A stretch of DNA of 14,409 nt from Chloracidobacterium sp. UBA6041 (GTDB lineage: Bacteria; Acidobacteriota; Blastocatellia; Pyrinomonadales; Pyrinomonadaceae). The notes beneath the pieces are model-generated. The model searched no databases. It saw only the letters and a list, made by a program, of their open reading frames with translations, and was not told the DNA's origin. The stretch spans positions 1 through 14,409 of the forward strand of contig DIYZ01000020.1 in assembly GCA_002427845.1 (NCBI GenBank), read 5' to 3'. The position numbers were made by a program, and so were the translations under genes. Positions 1 through 6,742 of this stretch are shown piece by piece; position 1 is the stretch's first letter; each line of letters starts with the position of its first letter.

Positions 1-41
1 TCGGCAGAGGTTCGGACAGTAAGCTGATAACCCAGCTAACC

Positions 42-62
42 GCTCACTGCTCACTGCTCACT
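42..62. repeat. Heptamer tandem array (GCTCACT x3) overlapping a stop codon
   Basis: Three exact tandem copies of GCTCACT. Read on the minus strand (AGTGAGC), the TGA stop codon of the neighbouring 71-aa gene (58-60) lies inside the third unit, so the array begins at the end of the coding sequence. The same heptamer occurs again around 1560. The function is unknown. Confidence 0.8.
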
Positions 63-273
63 GCTTGCGCCGCGCCGCCGTAAAAGCTATTGCGGCGCCC
101 ACAATAAGAAGCACGAACCCTTCCACGACTCTAACCGTGTTGGGAAGCTCGCGCACACCGCTATTAGAAATTACGACAGCAGCACTCGGTTCGATAAAGA
201 ATGCGCGATAAGCAATCACGCCACCAACGGCGGCAAGCACGATTCCAAAAATGATGGCGATTGTTCTAAGCAT
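58..273 (-). CDS. Small two-helix membrane protein (DUF3185-like)
   Basis: This is a 71-aa protein with an ATG start. The N-terminus (about residues 4-22, rich in I, V, A and G) and the C-terminus (about 50-66) each form a convincing transmembrane helix. A roughly 25-residue polar linker separates them, and the protein ends in a basic ARRKQ tail, so the ends probably face the cytoplasm. Size and layout resemble the DUF3185 family of small bacterial membrane proteins, but I could not test that and it is only a suggestion. It lies downstream of the crotonase gene on the same strand, separated by about 77 bp of short tandem repeats. Its stop codon is contained in a heptamer array. No function can be assigned. 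Confidence 0.6.
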   Translation of the reverse strand: MLRTIAIIFGIVLAAVGGVIAYRAFFIEPSAAVVISNSGVRELPNTVRVVEGFVLLIVGAAIAFTAARRKQ

Positions 274-275
274 AA

Positions 276-352
276 GTGAAGACCGCCGACCGATGACGGG
301 CGACCGGGAAATCCGTTTCCGCCGTCGGTCGTCCGTCCTCGGTCGTCCGTCT
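276..352. repeat. Short tandem/inverted array between crotonase and the small membrane gene
   Basis: The gap is filled by degenerate units of the type CGGTCGTCCGTC. They run one way near 325-352 and inverted (GACCGCCGACCGATGACGG) near 282-300. In crotonase orientation the array starts directly at the TAG stop codon. This is the same behaviour as other arrays in the window, but a different sequence family. Confidence 0.6.
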
Positions 353-1148
353 ACCTCCCCTTGAACTCCGGCTTCCGTTTCTCGAGAAACGCGCTGACGC
401 CTTCGTCCTTATCTTCGGTCGAGAAACAAAGCGCAAATAGATCGACTTCTCGCCGCAAACCTTCATCCAGATTTGAACGCGACGCCAGCTTTACCGCTTC
501 CTTTGCCAAACTCAAGGCAATCGGACTTTTCTCGGCAATGCGGTTCGCGATCTCCATCGTCTTCGCTTCGAGCTGTTCGGCCGGCACGACCTGGTTCACC
601 AGGCCAATCGAAAGCGCGGTTTTCGCGTCGATGATCTCGCCCGTCAGAATCATCTCCATCGCTTTGCCTTCACCGACGAGCCGCGTCAAACGTTGCGTGC
701 CTCCGCCGCCGGGAATAATTCCCAGATTAATTTCGGGTTGACCAAATGACGCCGTCTCACTCGCAATGCGAATGTCGCAGGCCAGCGCCAATTCGCAACC
801 GCCGCCCAGACAGTAACCATTAATCATGGCGATGATTGGTTTGGGGAAAGTGTCGATGGCGGTGAACAAAGAGCGCGCGGTCATCACATCGCGCTGCATC
901 ATAGCTGTCCGCCCGGCAAACTCGGCGATGTCCGCGCCCGCGATAAAAGCTTTTTCGCCTGCGCCTGTGATTACAACGACCCCGACCGACGTGTCGTTTC
1001 GCAGTTCTTCAAGCAGCGCCCCGCCTTCTTCGCGCGTCTTGATGTTCAGCGCGTTTCTTTTTTCCGGCCGATTGATGGTAACGAGACCGACACGGCCCCG
1101 GCGTTCGAACAAAAGCGACTCGTATGATTTCGAAATTGCTTGCGACAT
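351..1148 (-). CDS. Enoyl-CoA hydratase/isomerase family protein (crotonase)
   Basis: A 265-aa protein, the usual length for a single-domain crotonase. These enzymes add water to, or isomerise, 2-enoyl-CoA thioesters, typically in fatty-acid or amino-acid beta-oxidation. The CoA/oxyanion-hole segment AFIAGADI is at residues 67-74. The second oxyanion glycine lies in NGYCLGGGCELALACD (110-125). The two expected catalytic glutamates are present 20 residues apart, Glu119 in GGGCE and Glu139 in GQPEINLGIIPGGGGTQRL, so hydratase chemistry is plausible. The ATG start is supported by a GGAGAG ribosome binding site seven bases upstream. A C-terminal EKRKPEFKGR is typical of bacterial short-chain enoyl-CoA hydratases. 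The exact substrate cannot be read from sequence, and no other beta-oxidation gene lies nearby. Confidence 0.93.
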   Translation of the reverse strand: MSQAISKSYESLLFERRGRVGLVTINRPEKRNALNIKTREEGGALLEELRNDTSVGVVVITGAGEKAFIAGADIAEFAGRTAMMQRDVMTARSLFTAIDTFPKPIIAMINGYCLGGGCELALACDIRIASETASFGQPEINLGIIPGGGGTQRLTRLVGEGKAMEMILTGEIIDAKTALSIGLVNQVVPAEQLEAKTMEIANRIAEKSPIALSLAKEAVKLASRSNLDEGLRREVDLFALCFSTEDKDEGVSAFLEKRKPEFKGR

Positions 1149-1178
1149 TTATTCACTCTCCAGATGTCAACGAAGTAG

Positions 1179-1198
1179 GACAGACTTTCCAGTCTGTC
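1179..1198. repeat. Perfect 8-bp-stem hairpin repeat upstream of crotonase
   Basis: GACAGACT, a TTCC loop, then AGTCTGTC: a perfect 8-bp inverted repeat lying 31 bp upstream of the crotonase start. No T-tract follows on either strand, so it is not an evident terminator. In the crotonase 5' leader it could form an RNA hairpin. It looks like one unit of a dispersed palindromic repeat family. Confidence 0.7.
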
Positions 1199-1270
1199 GG
1201 TGGATTGGAACTATTGTTTGCTTGTTGCGAAGAAATCCTAAGGGTTGTCGGAATAATCGTCAACGCACGT

Positions 1271-1425
1271 CGCGTTTCGGTAGTGGGTCAGTTTGATAAA
1301 GACTTTGAAATTCGAACTTTAATCGGTGGCAACACTCAATTACAGAACCGGGAGCGGGTAGCGACCGGCTGATGAGTGCCACTCTGAAAGTGGGGTTTCT
1401 CAAACTGACCCATTACCCGCGTTTC
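1271..1425. mobile_element. 139-bp MITE-like element with terminal inverted repeats and 8-bp target duplication
   Basis: The element body is 1279-1417. Its ends are inverted copies of GGTARTGGGTCAGTTTGA (left 1279-1296, right 1400-1417), with one mismatch in 18 positions. Similarity extends to about 22 bp (20 matches). The exact octamer CGCGTTTC stands immediately outside both ends (1271-1278 and 1418-1425), which is the mark of an 8-bp target-site duplication. The interior is too short to encode a transposase, so this is a non-autonomous element moved by an enzyme encoded elsewhere. Several IS families make 8-bp duplications (for example IS66, ISL3, IS1595, IS256), and I cannot assign the parent. 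Confidence 0.85.
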
Positions 1426-1613
1426 ATCTGCATTAATCTGTAGCTCGTCTCCCTTTTGCCCTTTGCGTTCTTTGCGGTAAACGCTTTTTATTCCCCCCAT
1501 TCTGTATGATCCGTGTAAATCCGCGTTAATCTGCGGCTAAATTTCCTAATTCGATTCTGCTCACTGCTCACTGCTCACTGTTTGCTGTTTACTGATTACT
1601 GATTGCCGATTGC
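1426..1613. repeat. Non-coding repeat mosaic (dispersed oligomers plus heptamer array)
   Basis: No gene is visible. The stretch holds several short degenerate repeat types in succession. About 1464-1490 has CTTTGCG/CTTTGCGG units. About 1508-1542 has units like ATCCGCGTTAATCTGCGG. From 1557 to 1613 there are CTCACTG, TTTGCTG, TTTACTG and ATTACTG heptamers. The last array ends about 60 bp before the start of the next gene. Confidence 0.65.
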
Positions 1614-1672
1614 TTCAGAGGAAACAGCAGCAGATTACTCGTTTACCTTTGTTATATGAATCAGGAGGCGTT

Positions 1673-1864
1673 ATGTGTGCCATCAGACTCTATATCACTG
1701 CGCTCATAGTAATGTTTCTGATCTGCACTGCTATGACTACGGGCGTCGGCGTTTTGCAGGCAATAGTTCTCGTGTGCTCGGTGCTCTACATGATCCTCGA
1801 TATCAGGGAAGAGCTACGGGATTTAAGACTGCTTGAGGCCCAGGTTTCATCCCTTTCGCGTTAA
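1673..1864 (+). CDS. Small two-helix membrane protein upstream of the M50 protease
   Basis: 63 aa, starting at the ATG preceded by a strong AGGAGG site six bases upstream; a longer open frame to 1610 lacks such a signal. Two hydrophobic helices (about residues 5-27 and 29-44) are followed by a charged, probably helical tail (REELRDLRLLEAQ) that could form a short coiled coil. I do not recognise a family. It is 25 bp upstream of, and co-directional with, the M50 peptidase gene, so the two are probably co-transcribed. A role as partner or regulator of the protease is possible but is only inferred from position. Confidence 0.65.
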   Translation: MCAIRLYITALIVMFLICTAMTTGVGVLQAIVLVCSVLYMILDIREELRDLRLLEAQVSSLSR

Positions 1865-1889
1865 TCAATTTTGGCTGGTTGTTGAAAAC

Positions 1890-2390
1890 ATGCATATTTC
1901 TCTGGTCAATATTGTCTTGAGCTTTGTTGTGGCGTTGGTGTTTCACGAGCTCGGACACTTTTTTGCGGCTCACGCTTCCGAAATTCCGGTAACCGAGGCC
2001 GGATTCGGCTGGGGCCCTCAGCTCTATAGCGTTCGGCTCCGTAATATTGATTATCATCTCCGCCTGCTACCACTCGGCGCCTACATCCGAATGGACATGT
2101 CCGTCTTGCAGAAACGTCCTCTAACTCAACAACTGTTCGTACTATTTGCCGGCATCGCCGTGAATCTCATTCTCGGCGCCATAGCCTGGGGAACGTTTTT
2201 CGGTACTCTCAACCTGGCGCTGGCCGTCGGAAATCTCTTGCCCCTGTACCAACAAGACGGATGGAAAGGCGGCATGTTGATCTGCCGTCGGATATTTGGA
2301 CGGTCCAGTCAACTTGTAGAGTGGTCCTTCACAATCTCTGGAGGGTTGATGAGTTTGGCACTGCTGGCGCGCAGTCTATTTAGCTTCTGA
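1890..2390 (+). CDS. Compact M50 (site-2 protease) family zinc metalloprotease
   Basis: 166 aa from the ATG at 1890; an upstream TTG at 1833 would add 19 residues overlapping the previous gene and is less likely. M50 enzymes cut proteins within the membrane, often in signalling. The zinc motif HELGH (residues 19-23) sits at the end of the first hydrophobic segment. The second M50 motif, N-x2-P-x4-DG, is present as NLLPLYQQDG (115-124), whose aspartate is the third zinc ligand in the family. The PLGAYIRMD stretch (61-69) resembles the conserved PLGGYV region of RseP-type enzymes. There is no PDZ domain, so this is a minimal form. The substrate is unknown. The stop codon runs directly into a repeat array. 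Confidence 0.85.
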   Translation: MHISLVNIVLSFVVALVFHELGHFFAAHASEIPVTEAGFGWGPQLYSVRLRNIDYHLRLLPLGAYIRMDMSVLQKRPLTQQLFVLFAGIAVNLILGAIAWGTFFGTLNLALAVGNLLPLYQQDGWKGGMLICRRIFGRSSQLVEWSFTISGGLMSLALLARSLFSF

Positions 2391-2664
2391 ATCAGCAATC
2401 AGCAATCAGCGGCGTCGTGAATCGTAAATCGTAAATCGTGAATAGAGCTGACTCGCGGGCGTCGCGAGCACATGAACTGGGTGAAAGACCGGTATGCACA
2501 AAACACAAACCCCAACGAAGAAAAGGGCACGGTGCATGACGTCATCCTGCTGATTGCAGATTGCTTCTATTTACGATTCACGATTCACGACGCCGCCTAC
2601 CTTCAAATCCTTCCCTGTTCACCGTTTCTTGTTTACTGTTCACTGTTTACTGTTTACTGTTTGC
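2388..2664. repeat. Repeat arrays with long inverted arms upstream of the histidine kinase
   Basis: Beginning at the M50 stop codon are ATCAGCA units, then TCGTAAA/TCGTGAA units (left arm 2411-2445). The arm recurs inverted at 2567-2594, differing mainly by one extra unit in the left copy. From about 2613 to 2664 there are degenerate heptamers of the type CTGTTTA. An open frame continuous with the kinase crosses this DNA from 2472, but its residues there are simply translated repeats, so I treat it as non-coding. Confidence 0.65.
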
Positions 2665-2669
2665 TGACT

Positions 2670-4745
2670 GTGAACGACGAGCCTTTCCCGAAAGAACTGT
2701 TTTCTAAACGCCTGCTCGATGCGAGCGTGGACGGCATTGTCGCGTTTGACCGCGACTGTCGCTACACCGCCTGGAACCGGGCCATGGAGCACATCTCCGG
2801 CAAAAAAAGCGCAGACGTGCTCGGCCGGAATGCGTTTGAAGTCTTTCCTTTTTTGAAAGATACCGGTGAGGACAAGTGTTTCTATGAAGCTCTGGCGGGA
2901 AAAAGCTCAGTATCTGAGAACCGCCCTTACACGATTCCAGAAACTGGCCGCGAAGGATTTTTCAGAGGCTACTACTCTCCACTCTATGATGAGCATAACC
3001 AGATTGCCGGCGGCGTTGCCATCATTCGCGACATCACCGAGCGCAAGCGCGCGGAGGCTGAGGCAGAGGAAGCTCATCAGCGCCTGACTTTTCATGTTGA
3101 GAATTCGCCTCTGGCTGTAATCGAGTGGGACAGCGACTTCCGCGTGTCGCGCTGGTCGGAGTCGGCGGAGCGCCTGTTTGGCTGGACGCCCGAAGAAGTA
3201 ATTGGCAAGCACGTCGGCAACTGGCATTTCGTTTTTGACGAAGACGTAGACGCTGTCGAACAGGTGACAAATCGGCAGCGCCTGGGAGCCGAGTTCCTTG
3301 GAGTCCAGCGCAATCGCAATTACACCAGGGACGGATCCGTGCTGTATTGCGAGTGGTATAACTCCGTGCTGCATAACGAGTCGGGCCAACTCATATCCGT
3401 GCTGTCTCTCGTTCTTGACGTGACGGCACGGAAACTTGCGGCAGAAGAACGCGCTGAGTTGCTCGTGCGCGAGCGCGAAACGCGCAGGCAGGCGGAGGAA
3501 GCCGATCGGCTCAAGGACGAGTTTCTCGCCACGCTCTCGCACGAACTGCGCACGCCGCTTACATCAATCCTGGGCTGGGCCACCTTGCTGCGCACGGGCG
3601 AGGTTGAGGAAACTAATATCGCACGGGCAATTGAAACGATTGAACGCAACGCGCGTTCGCAAGCGCGACTCATTGACGACCTGCTCGATGTCTCTCGCAT
3701 CATTACGGGGAATCTTCGCCTCGATCTGCGTCCAATAAATCTCGCACCGATACTGGAAGCAGCTAACCATGCTCTGCGCCCGACTGCGGAGGCTAAACAC
3801 ATTCAACTCAAAATGGAGTCTGATTCGGCAAGCTGCCTCGTTAAAGGTGATCCAAACAGACTGCGGCAGGTGATCTGGAATTTGCTTATGAATGCGATCA
3901 AGTTTACGCCGCGCGGTGGCAGCGTGAGCGTTCGTCTGTGTGTTGTCCAAAGTCCAACGTCTAATGTCCAACGTCAGTCCGCAATCAGCAATCCGCAATC
4001 CGAAATTCGCGTGTCTTCGCCCTTATTTCTTCCCACTGACTCCTCGTCATACGTCCGGCTGAGCGTTAGCGACAGCGGCGAGGGCATCGCCGAGAGTTTT
4101 TTGCCGTTCGTGTTTGATCGATTTCGCCAGGCTGAGGGATCGATCTCGCGCAAACAAGGTGGACTCGGTCTGGGTCTCGCCGTGGCCCGGCACCTCGTGG
4201 AGTTACACGGTGGCAATATCAGGGCAGAAAGTCGTGGTCCGCAGCAGGGCTCTACCTTCACCGTCGATTTGCCGCTCGCGGATGAGAGGCGGGACCCGGC
4301 CCGTCAGCCAGAGCGGCAAAGAGAAATTGAAAGAAGGGGCACTGTTCCCACCGTAGCGAGGCTCGACGGCATTCGCATCCTACTTGTCGAAGACGATCAA
4401 GACTCGCGCAAGGTGCTCGGCCTCGTGCTTACGCGACAAGGCGCTGTAGTTACTTCTACGTCATCGTCCGCTGAGGCGCTGGATGCTTTTGGGCAGATGT
4501 TGCCGGAGGTAGTGGTCAGCGACATAGGCATGGCTGAAGAGGACGGCTATGAGTTGATACGCAAGCTGCGAGCTTTACCTGCGGAACGCGGGGGACTGAC
4601 GCCGGCGATCGCCTTGACCGGGTATGCCACGCGAAAAGATCGCGAACGCGCCTTGTCTGCCGGCTATCAGTTGCATCTCGCCAAGCCCGTCGAACCCGCC
4701 GAGCTCGTGGCCGCCATCGCGAGCCTGAGCCTGAGAAGAGATTAG
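2670..4745 (+). CDS. Hybrid sensor histidine kinase, PAS-PAS-HisKA-HATPase-REC
   Basis: 691 aa from the GTG at 2670; the frame is open back to an ATG at 2472, but that stretch translates repeat DNA. PAS1 covers about residues 15-124 and PAS2 about 137-254, each ending in an RDIT/LDVT-type motif. There is no transmembrane segment, so it is a cytoplasmic sensor. HisKA follows, with the phospho-acceptor His291 in SHELRTPL. The ATPase domain has the N box around Asn408 (NLLMNAIKFTP), DSGEGI at 468-473 and GGLGLGL at 497-503. A C-terminal receiver has LLVEDD (571-576), phospho-acceptor Asp618 (SDIGM), Thr650 and Lys672. All catalytic residues are present. Oddly, residues about 425-461 are an extra loop encoded by repeat-like DNA. 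No separate response regulator lies nearby. Confidence 0.9.
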   Translation: MNDEPFPKELFSKRLLDASVDGIVAFDRDCRYTAWNRAMEHISGKKSADVLGRNAFEVFPFLKDTGEDKCFYEALAGKSSVSENRPYTIPETGREGFFRGYYSPLYDEHNQIAGGVAIIRDITERKRAEAEAEEAHQRLTFHVENSPLAVIEWDSDFRVSRWSESAERLFGWTPEEVIGKHVGNWHFVFDEDVDAVEQVTNRQRLGAEFLGVQRNRNYTRDGSVLYCEWYNSVLHNESGQLISVLSLVLDVTARKLAAEERAELLVRERETRRQAEEADRLKDEFLATLSHELRTPLTSILGWATLLRTGEVEETNIARAIETIERNARSQARLIDDLLDVSRIITGNLRLDLRPINLAPILEAANHALRPTAEAKHIQLKMESDSASCLVKGDPNRLRQVIWNLLMNAIKFTPRGGSVSVRLCVVQSPTSNVQRQSAISNPQSEIRVSSPLFLPTDSSSYVRLSVSDSGEGIAESFLPFVFDRFRQAEGSISRKQGGLGLGLAVARHLVELHGGNIRAESRGPQQGSTFTVDLPLADERRDPARQPERQREIERRGTVPTVARLDGIRILLVEDDQDSRKVLGLVLTRQGAVVTSTSSSAEALDAFGQMLPEVVVSDIGMAEEDGYELIRKLRALPAERGGLTPAIALTGYATRKDRERALSAGYQLHLAKPVEPAELVAAIASLSLRRD
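3942..4011. repeat. Intergenic-type heptamer array inside the kinase ATPase domain
   Basis: Degenerate tandem units GTCCAAA/GTCCAAC/GTCTAAT are followed by CCGCAAT/CAGCAAT units. This is the same kind of short array as in the gaps of this window; CAGCAAT units also occur at 2391-2410. It is in frame and free of stops, encoding a low-complexity Q/S/N-rich segment between two beta strands of the HATPase fold. Confidence 0.75.
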
Positions 4746-4750
4746 ACTGG

Positions 4751-4833
4751 TGTCGTAAATCGTGAATCGTGAATCGTGAACCGTAAATAGAAGTAATCAG
4801 CAAACAGCGGTGTGGTTCACGATTTACGATTCC
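4751..4833. repeat. TCGTGAA heptamer array with inverted copy
   Basis: Starting five bases after the kinase stop codon, 4751-4782 holds units TCGTAAA, TCGTGAA, TCGTGAA, TCGTGAA. The inverted counterpart GGTTCACGATTTACGATTCC is at 4814-4833, so the pair can fold into a hairpin with an AATCAGCAAACAGCGG-type spacer. It is the same family as the arrays at 2411-2445 and 2567-2594. Confidence 0.7.
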
Positions 4834-4869
4834 CTCGGCGGGGTCCCCAGCGGGGCAGCCCCGTGGGGT

Positions 4870-4994
4870 GCCAGGCCCGCCTTCCCAACTTGAGAGACGC
4901 TGTGATTAGTTCGGTTAAGCCCGCCTTGAACGCCTTTCACTGAAGAATTGAAACTCAACTCCGATAAGCTCATGGTTGGGAAGGCGGGCTTGCC
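4870..4994. repeat. 125-bp element bounded by 20-bp inverted repeats
   Basis: The left arm GCCAGGCCCGCCTTCCCAAC (4870-4889) and the reverse complement of the right arm (4975-4994) match at 18 of 20 positions. A partial third copy, AAGCCCGCCTTGAAC, lies at 4917-4931. GC-rich CCAGCGGGG-type sequence continues the symmetry outside both arms. No clear target-site duplication was seen. It resembles a dispersed GC-rich palindromic repeat rather than a gene. Confidence 0.6.
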
Positions 4995-5174
4995 CCCGCT
5001 GGTTGGCCAACACTCACCGCTAAACCTCAACCTTTCTCTGCTTGATCGGAGGTTCCTTCAGTCTTTCCGCAGTGCAATCTCCGCGTCTCAGCGGTGAATA
5101 GTCATGTGAACCAGACTCGTTCAAGAGGCGCCGAGCACGTCGAGAGGCGGAGAGACTTTCCGTTAGCATCTAGT
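4995..5174. other. Non-coding stretch downstream of pntB
   Basis: No convincing gene is present. A recognisable oligomer repeat around CCGCGTCTCAGCGG lies at 5081-5094. No stem plus T-tract terminator is visible for either flanking gene. Confidence 0.5.
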
Positions 5175-6551
5175 TCAAGCTTGCTGAACTGCCTGGATCA
5201 TTCTGGTCAAGGTGTCTTTCGCGTCGCCGTAAAGCATCCCCGTCACCTCTTTAAAAAACAGCGGGTTCTCCAATCCTGAAAAACCTTTTCCCTGGCCACG
5301 TTTCAAGACAACAACCGACTTGGCGCGATCTACTTCCAGAATCGGCATGCCTGCAATCGGGCTCCCCGGATTGTCACGCGCGTCAGGATTTACTACATCA
5401 TTCGCTCCAATGACCACCGCCACATCAGTCGACGGAAACTCGGGATTGATTTGTTCCAACTCATAGAGCGATGAATAGGGAACGTTTGCTTCGGCAAGCA
5501 ACACGTTCATGTGTCCGGGCATGCGACCCGCAACCGGATGAATGCCAAACTTCACCGTCACGCCGCGCTTCTCGAGCGTATCTGCCAACTCGCGCACCGC
5601 ATGCTGTGCCTGGGCCGTCGCCATGCCGTAGCCGGGCACGAACACGACCTGCTTGGCATAGGCAAGTTGGACCGCGATGTCGTCTAAACTAACTTCGCGC
5701 ATCGTGCCGGACTGTTCACCGGGTTTGTCCGATTTCGCCGCGCTGCCAAAGGCGCCGAACAGGACGTTCGCCATTGAACGGTTCATCGCCCGGCACATCA
5801 GTATCGAAAGAATGAATCCGGAAAAGCCATCCAAAGTGCCCGCGATAATCAACACATTATTTTTCAGCACGAAGCCTGTAGCAGCGGAGGCAAGACCTGC
5901 GTAAGAATTCAAAAGCGACATAACGACCGGCATGTCCGCCGCGCCGATTGGTATTACCAGTAGGATTCCAAAAACAAATGCTAGACCGACCATCGTGAAG
6001 AAAAGCGGCATTGAGCCCGGCACAATGATCAAGTAGATAAAGATACCGACCGTGGTTGCCAGCAGCGCCATGTTGAAAACGTTCTGTCCGCGATAAGTCA
6101 CGGGCGTGCCGCGGACCAGTCCCTGCAATTTCGCGAAGGCGAGCAGACTTCCAGTGGTAGTTAACGCACCCAGCATTACTTCAAAGCCGAGCGCGCTCAT
6201 CGTTATGGTTTCAAGGTGCCCACCGACGCGATAGAACTCGGAAATGCCCACCAGCGCGGCGGCGAAAGCGCCAAACGCATGCGACAGCGCGGTCCGTTGC
6301 GGCATCGCGGTCATAGGCACCCAAAGACCCATTGCCAAACCGACAAGCGATCCCAACACCAAACCGGTAATAATCCAGGTGTAAGTGACTATCTCGTAAT
6401 GCATCAGCGTGCCGATGATGGCCATCAACATGCCAAATTCCGCCAGGTGCATTCCGCGCTTGGCGCTTTCGGGATGACTCAATCCCTTGAGGCCAAGAAT
6501 GAAAAGGATAGAGGCCAACAGGTAGCTTATTTCGATGAAGTAGGTGTGCAA
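5175..6551 (-). CDS. pntB: NAD(P) transhydrogenase, beta subunit
   Basis: 458 aa, close to the 462 aa of E. coli PntB. With the alpha chains it forms the membrane enzyme that couples inward proton flow to hydride transfer from NADH to NADP+. Residues 1 to about 265 hold the many transmembrane helices of domain II, including His91 in ALSHAFG, the same position as the proton-channel histidine of E. coli PntB. The C-terminal domain III binds NADP(H): PGYGMATAQAQ (306-316), HPVAGRMPGHMNVLLAEA (338-355), GANDVVNPDA (382-391) and GMPILEVDRAKSVVVLKR (401-418). The start is a TTG at 6551. An in-frame TAA two codons upstream excludes a longer protein, and the first helix needs these residues. It is the last gene of the pnt operon. 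Confidence 0.95.
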   Translation of the reverse strand: MHTYFIEISYLLASILFILGLKGLSHPESAKRGMHLAEFGMLMAIIGTLMHYEIVTYTWIITGLVLGSLVGLAMGLWVPMTAMPQRTALSHAFGAFAAALVGISEFYRVGGHLETITMSALGFEVMLGALTTTGSLLAFAKLQGLVRGTPVTYRGQNVFNMALLATTVGIFIYLIIVPGSMPLFFTMVGLAFVFGILLVIPIGAADMPVVMSLLNSYAGLASAATGFVLKNNVLIIAGTLDGFSGFILSILMCRAMNRSMANVLFGAFGSAAKSDKPGEQSGTMREVSLDDIAVQLAYAKQVVFVPGYGMATAQAQHAVRELADTLEKRGVTVKFGIHPVAGRMPGHMNVLLAEANVPYSSLYELEQINPEFPSTDVAVVIGANDVVNPDARDNPGSPIAGMPILEVDRAKSVVVLKRGQGKGFSGLENPLFFKEVTGMLYGDAKDTLTRMIQAVQQA

Positions 6552-6597
6552 GTTTTAACTCAAATTGTGATCACGAATATGAGACATTTCGATTTCA

Positions 6598-6695
6598 GCT
6601 CCGTCAGGAGCGTATTGTTTATAGTTTGCGAAACCTAACAGTACCCCGGATTGGATCTTTCCATCTTTTCTATAAACATTGCGTGCCTACGGCAC
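6598..6695. repeat. 98-bp inverted-repeat element between pntAB and pntB
   Basis: Two hairpins stand at the ends, GCTCC-GTCA-GGAGC (6598-6611) and GTGCC-TAC-GGCAC (6683-6695). They are joined to inverted copies of GTTTATAG (6617-6624) and CTATAAAC (6670-6677). Both halves therefore have the same design, facing each other: hairpin, short AT-containing spacer, GTTTATAG core. It fills most of the 191-bp gap upstream of pntB and must be transcribed if the operon is one unit. Confidence 0.6.
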
Positions 6696-6715
6696 TTCGC
6701 GGTCAGGGTAAGGAA

Positions 6716-6729
6716 GGGGGCATGCCCCC
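6716..6729. repeat. GC-rich hairpin just downstream of pntAB
   Basis: GGGGGC-AT-GCCCCC is a 6-bp perfect stem set in a larger imperfect palindrome (about 6704-6742) that ends at the pntAB stop codon. It could stabilise or partly terminate the pntAB message. A clear T-tract is lacking. Confidence 0.6.
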
Positions 6730-6742
6730 GCCCTGGCCTTCC

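Noticed and set aside
42..2664. CRISPR array, considered because of repeated short units
   Set aside because: Units are 7-9 bp, contiguous and degenerate; there are no 24-48-bp repeats with unique spacers and no cas gene.
2907..3542. Long minus-strand ORF (211 codons) opposite the histidine kinase
   Set aside because: It is antisense to clear PAS domains, and its own translation shows no domain and a composition typical of a shadow frame.
4824..5030. Minus-strand 68-codon ORF downstream of pntB
   Set aside because: It is simply the translation of the GC-rich inverted-repeat element, with no start signal.
5172..5190. AGTTCA/TGAACT inverted repeat at the pntB stop as a terminator
   Set aside because: The stem is only 6 bp, lies partly in coding sequence and is not followed by a T-tract in the direction of transcription.
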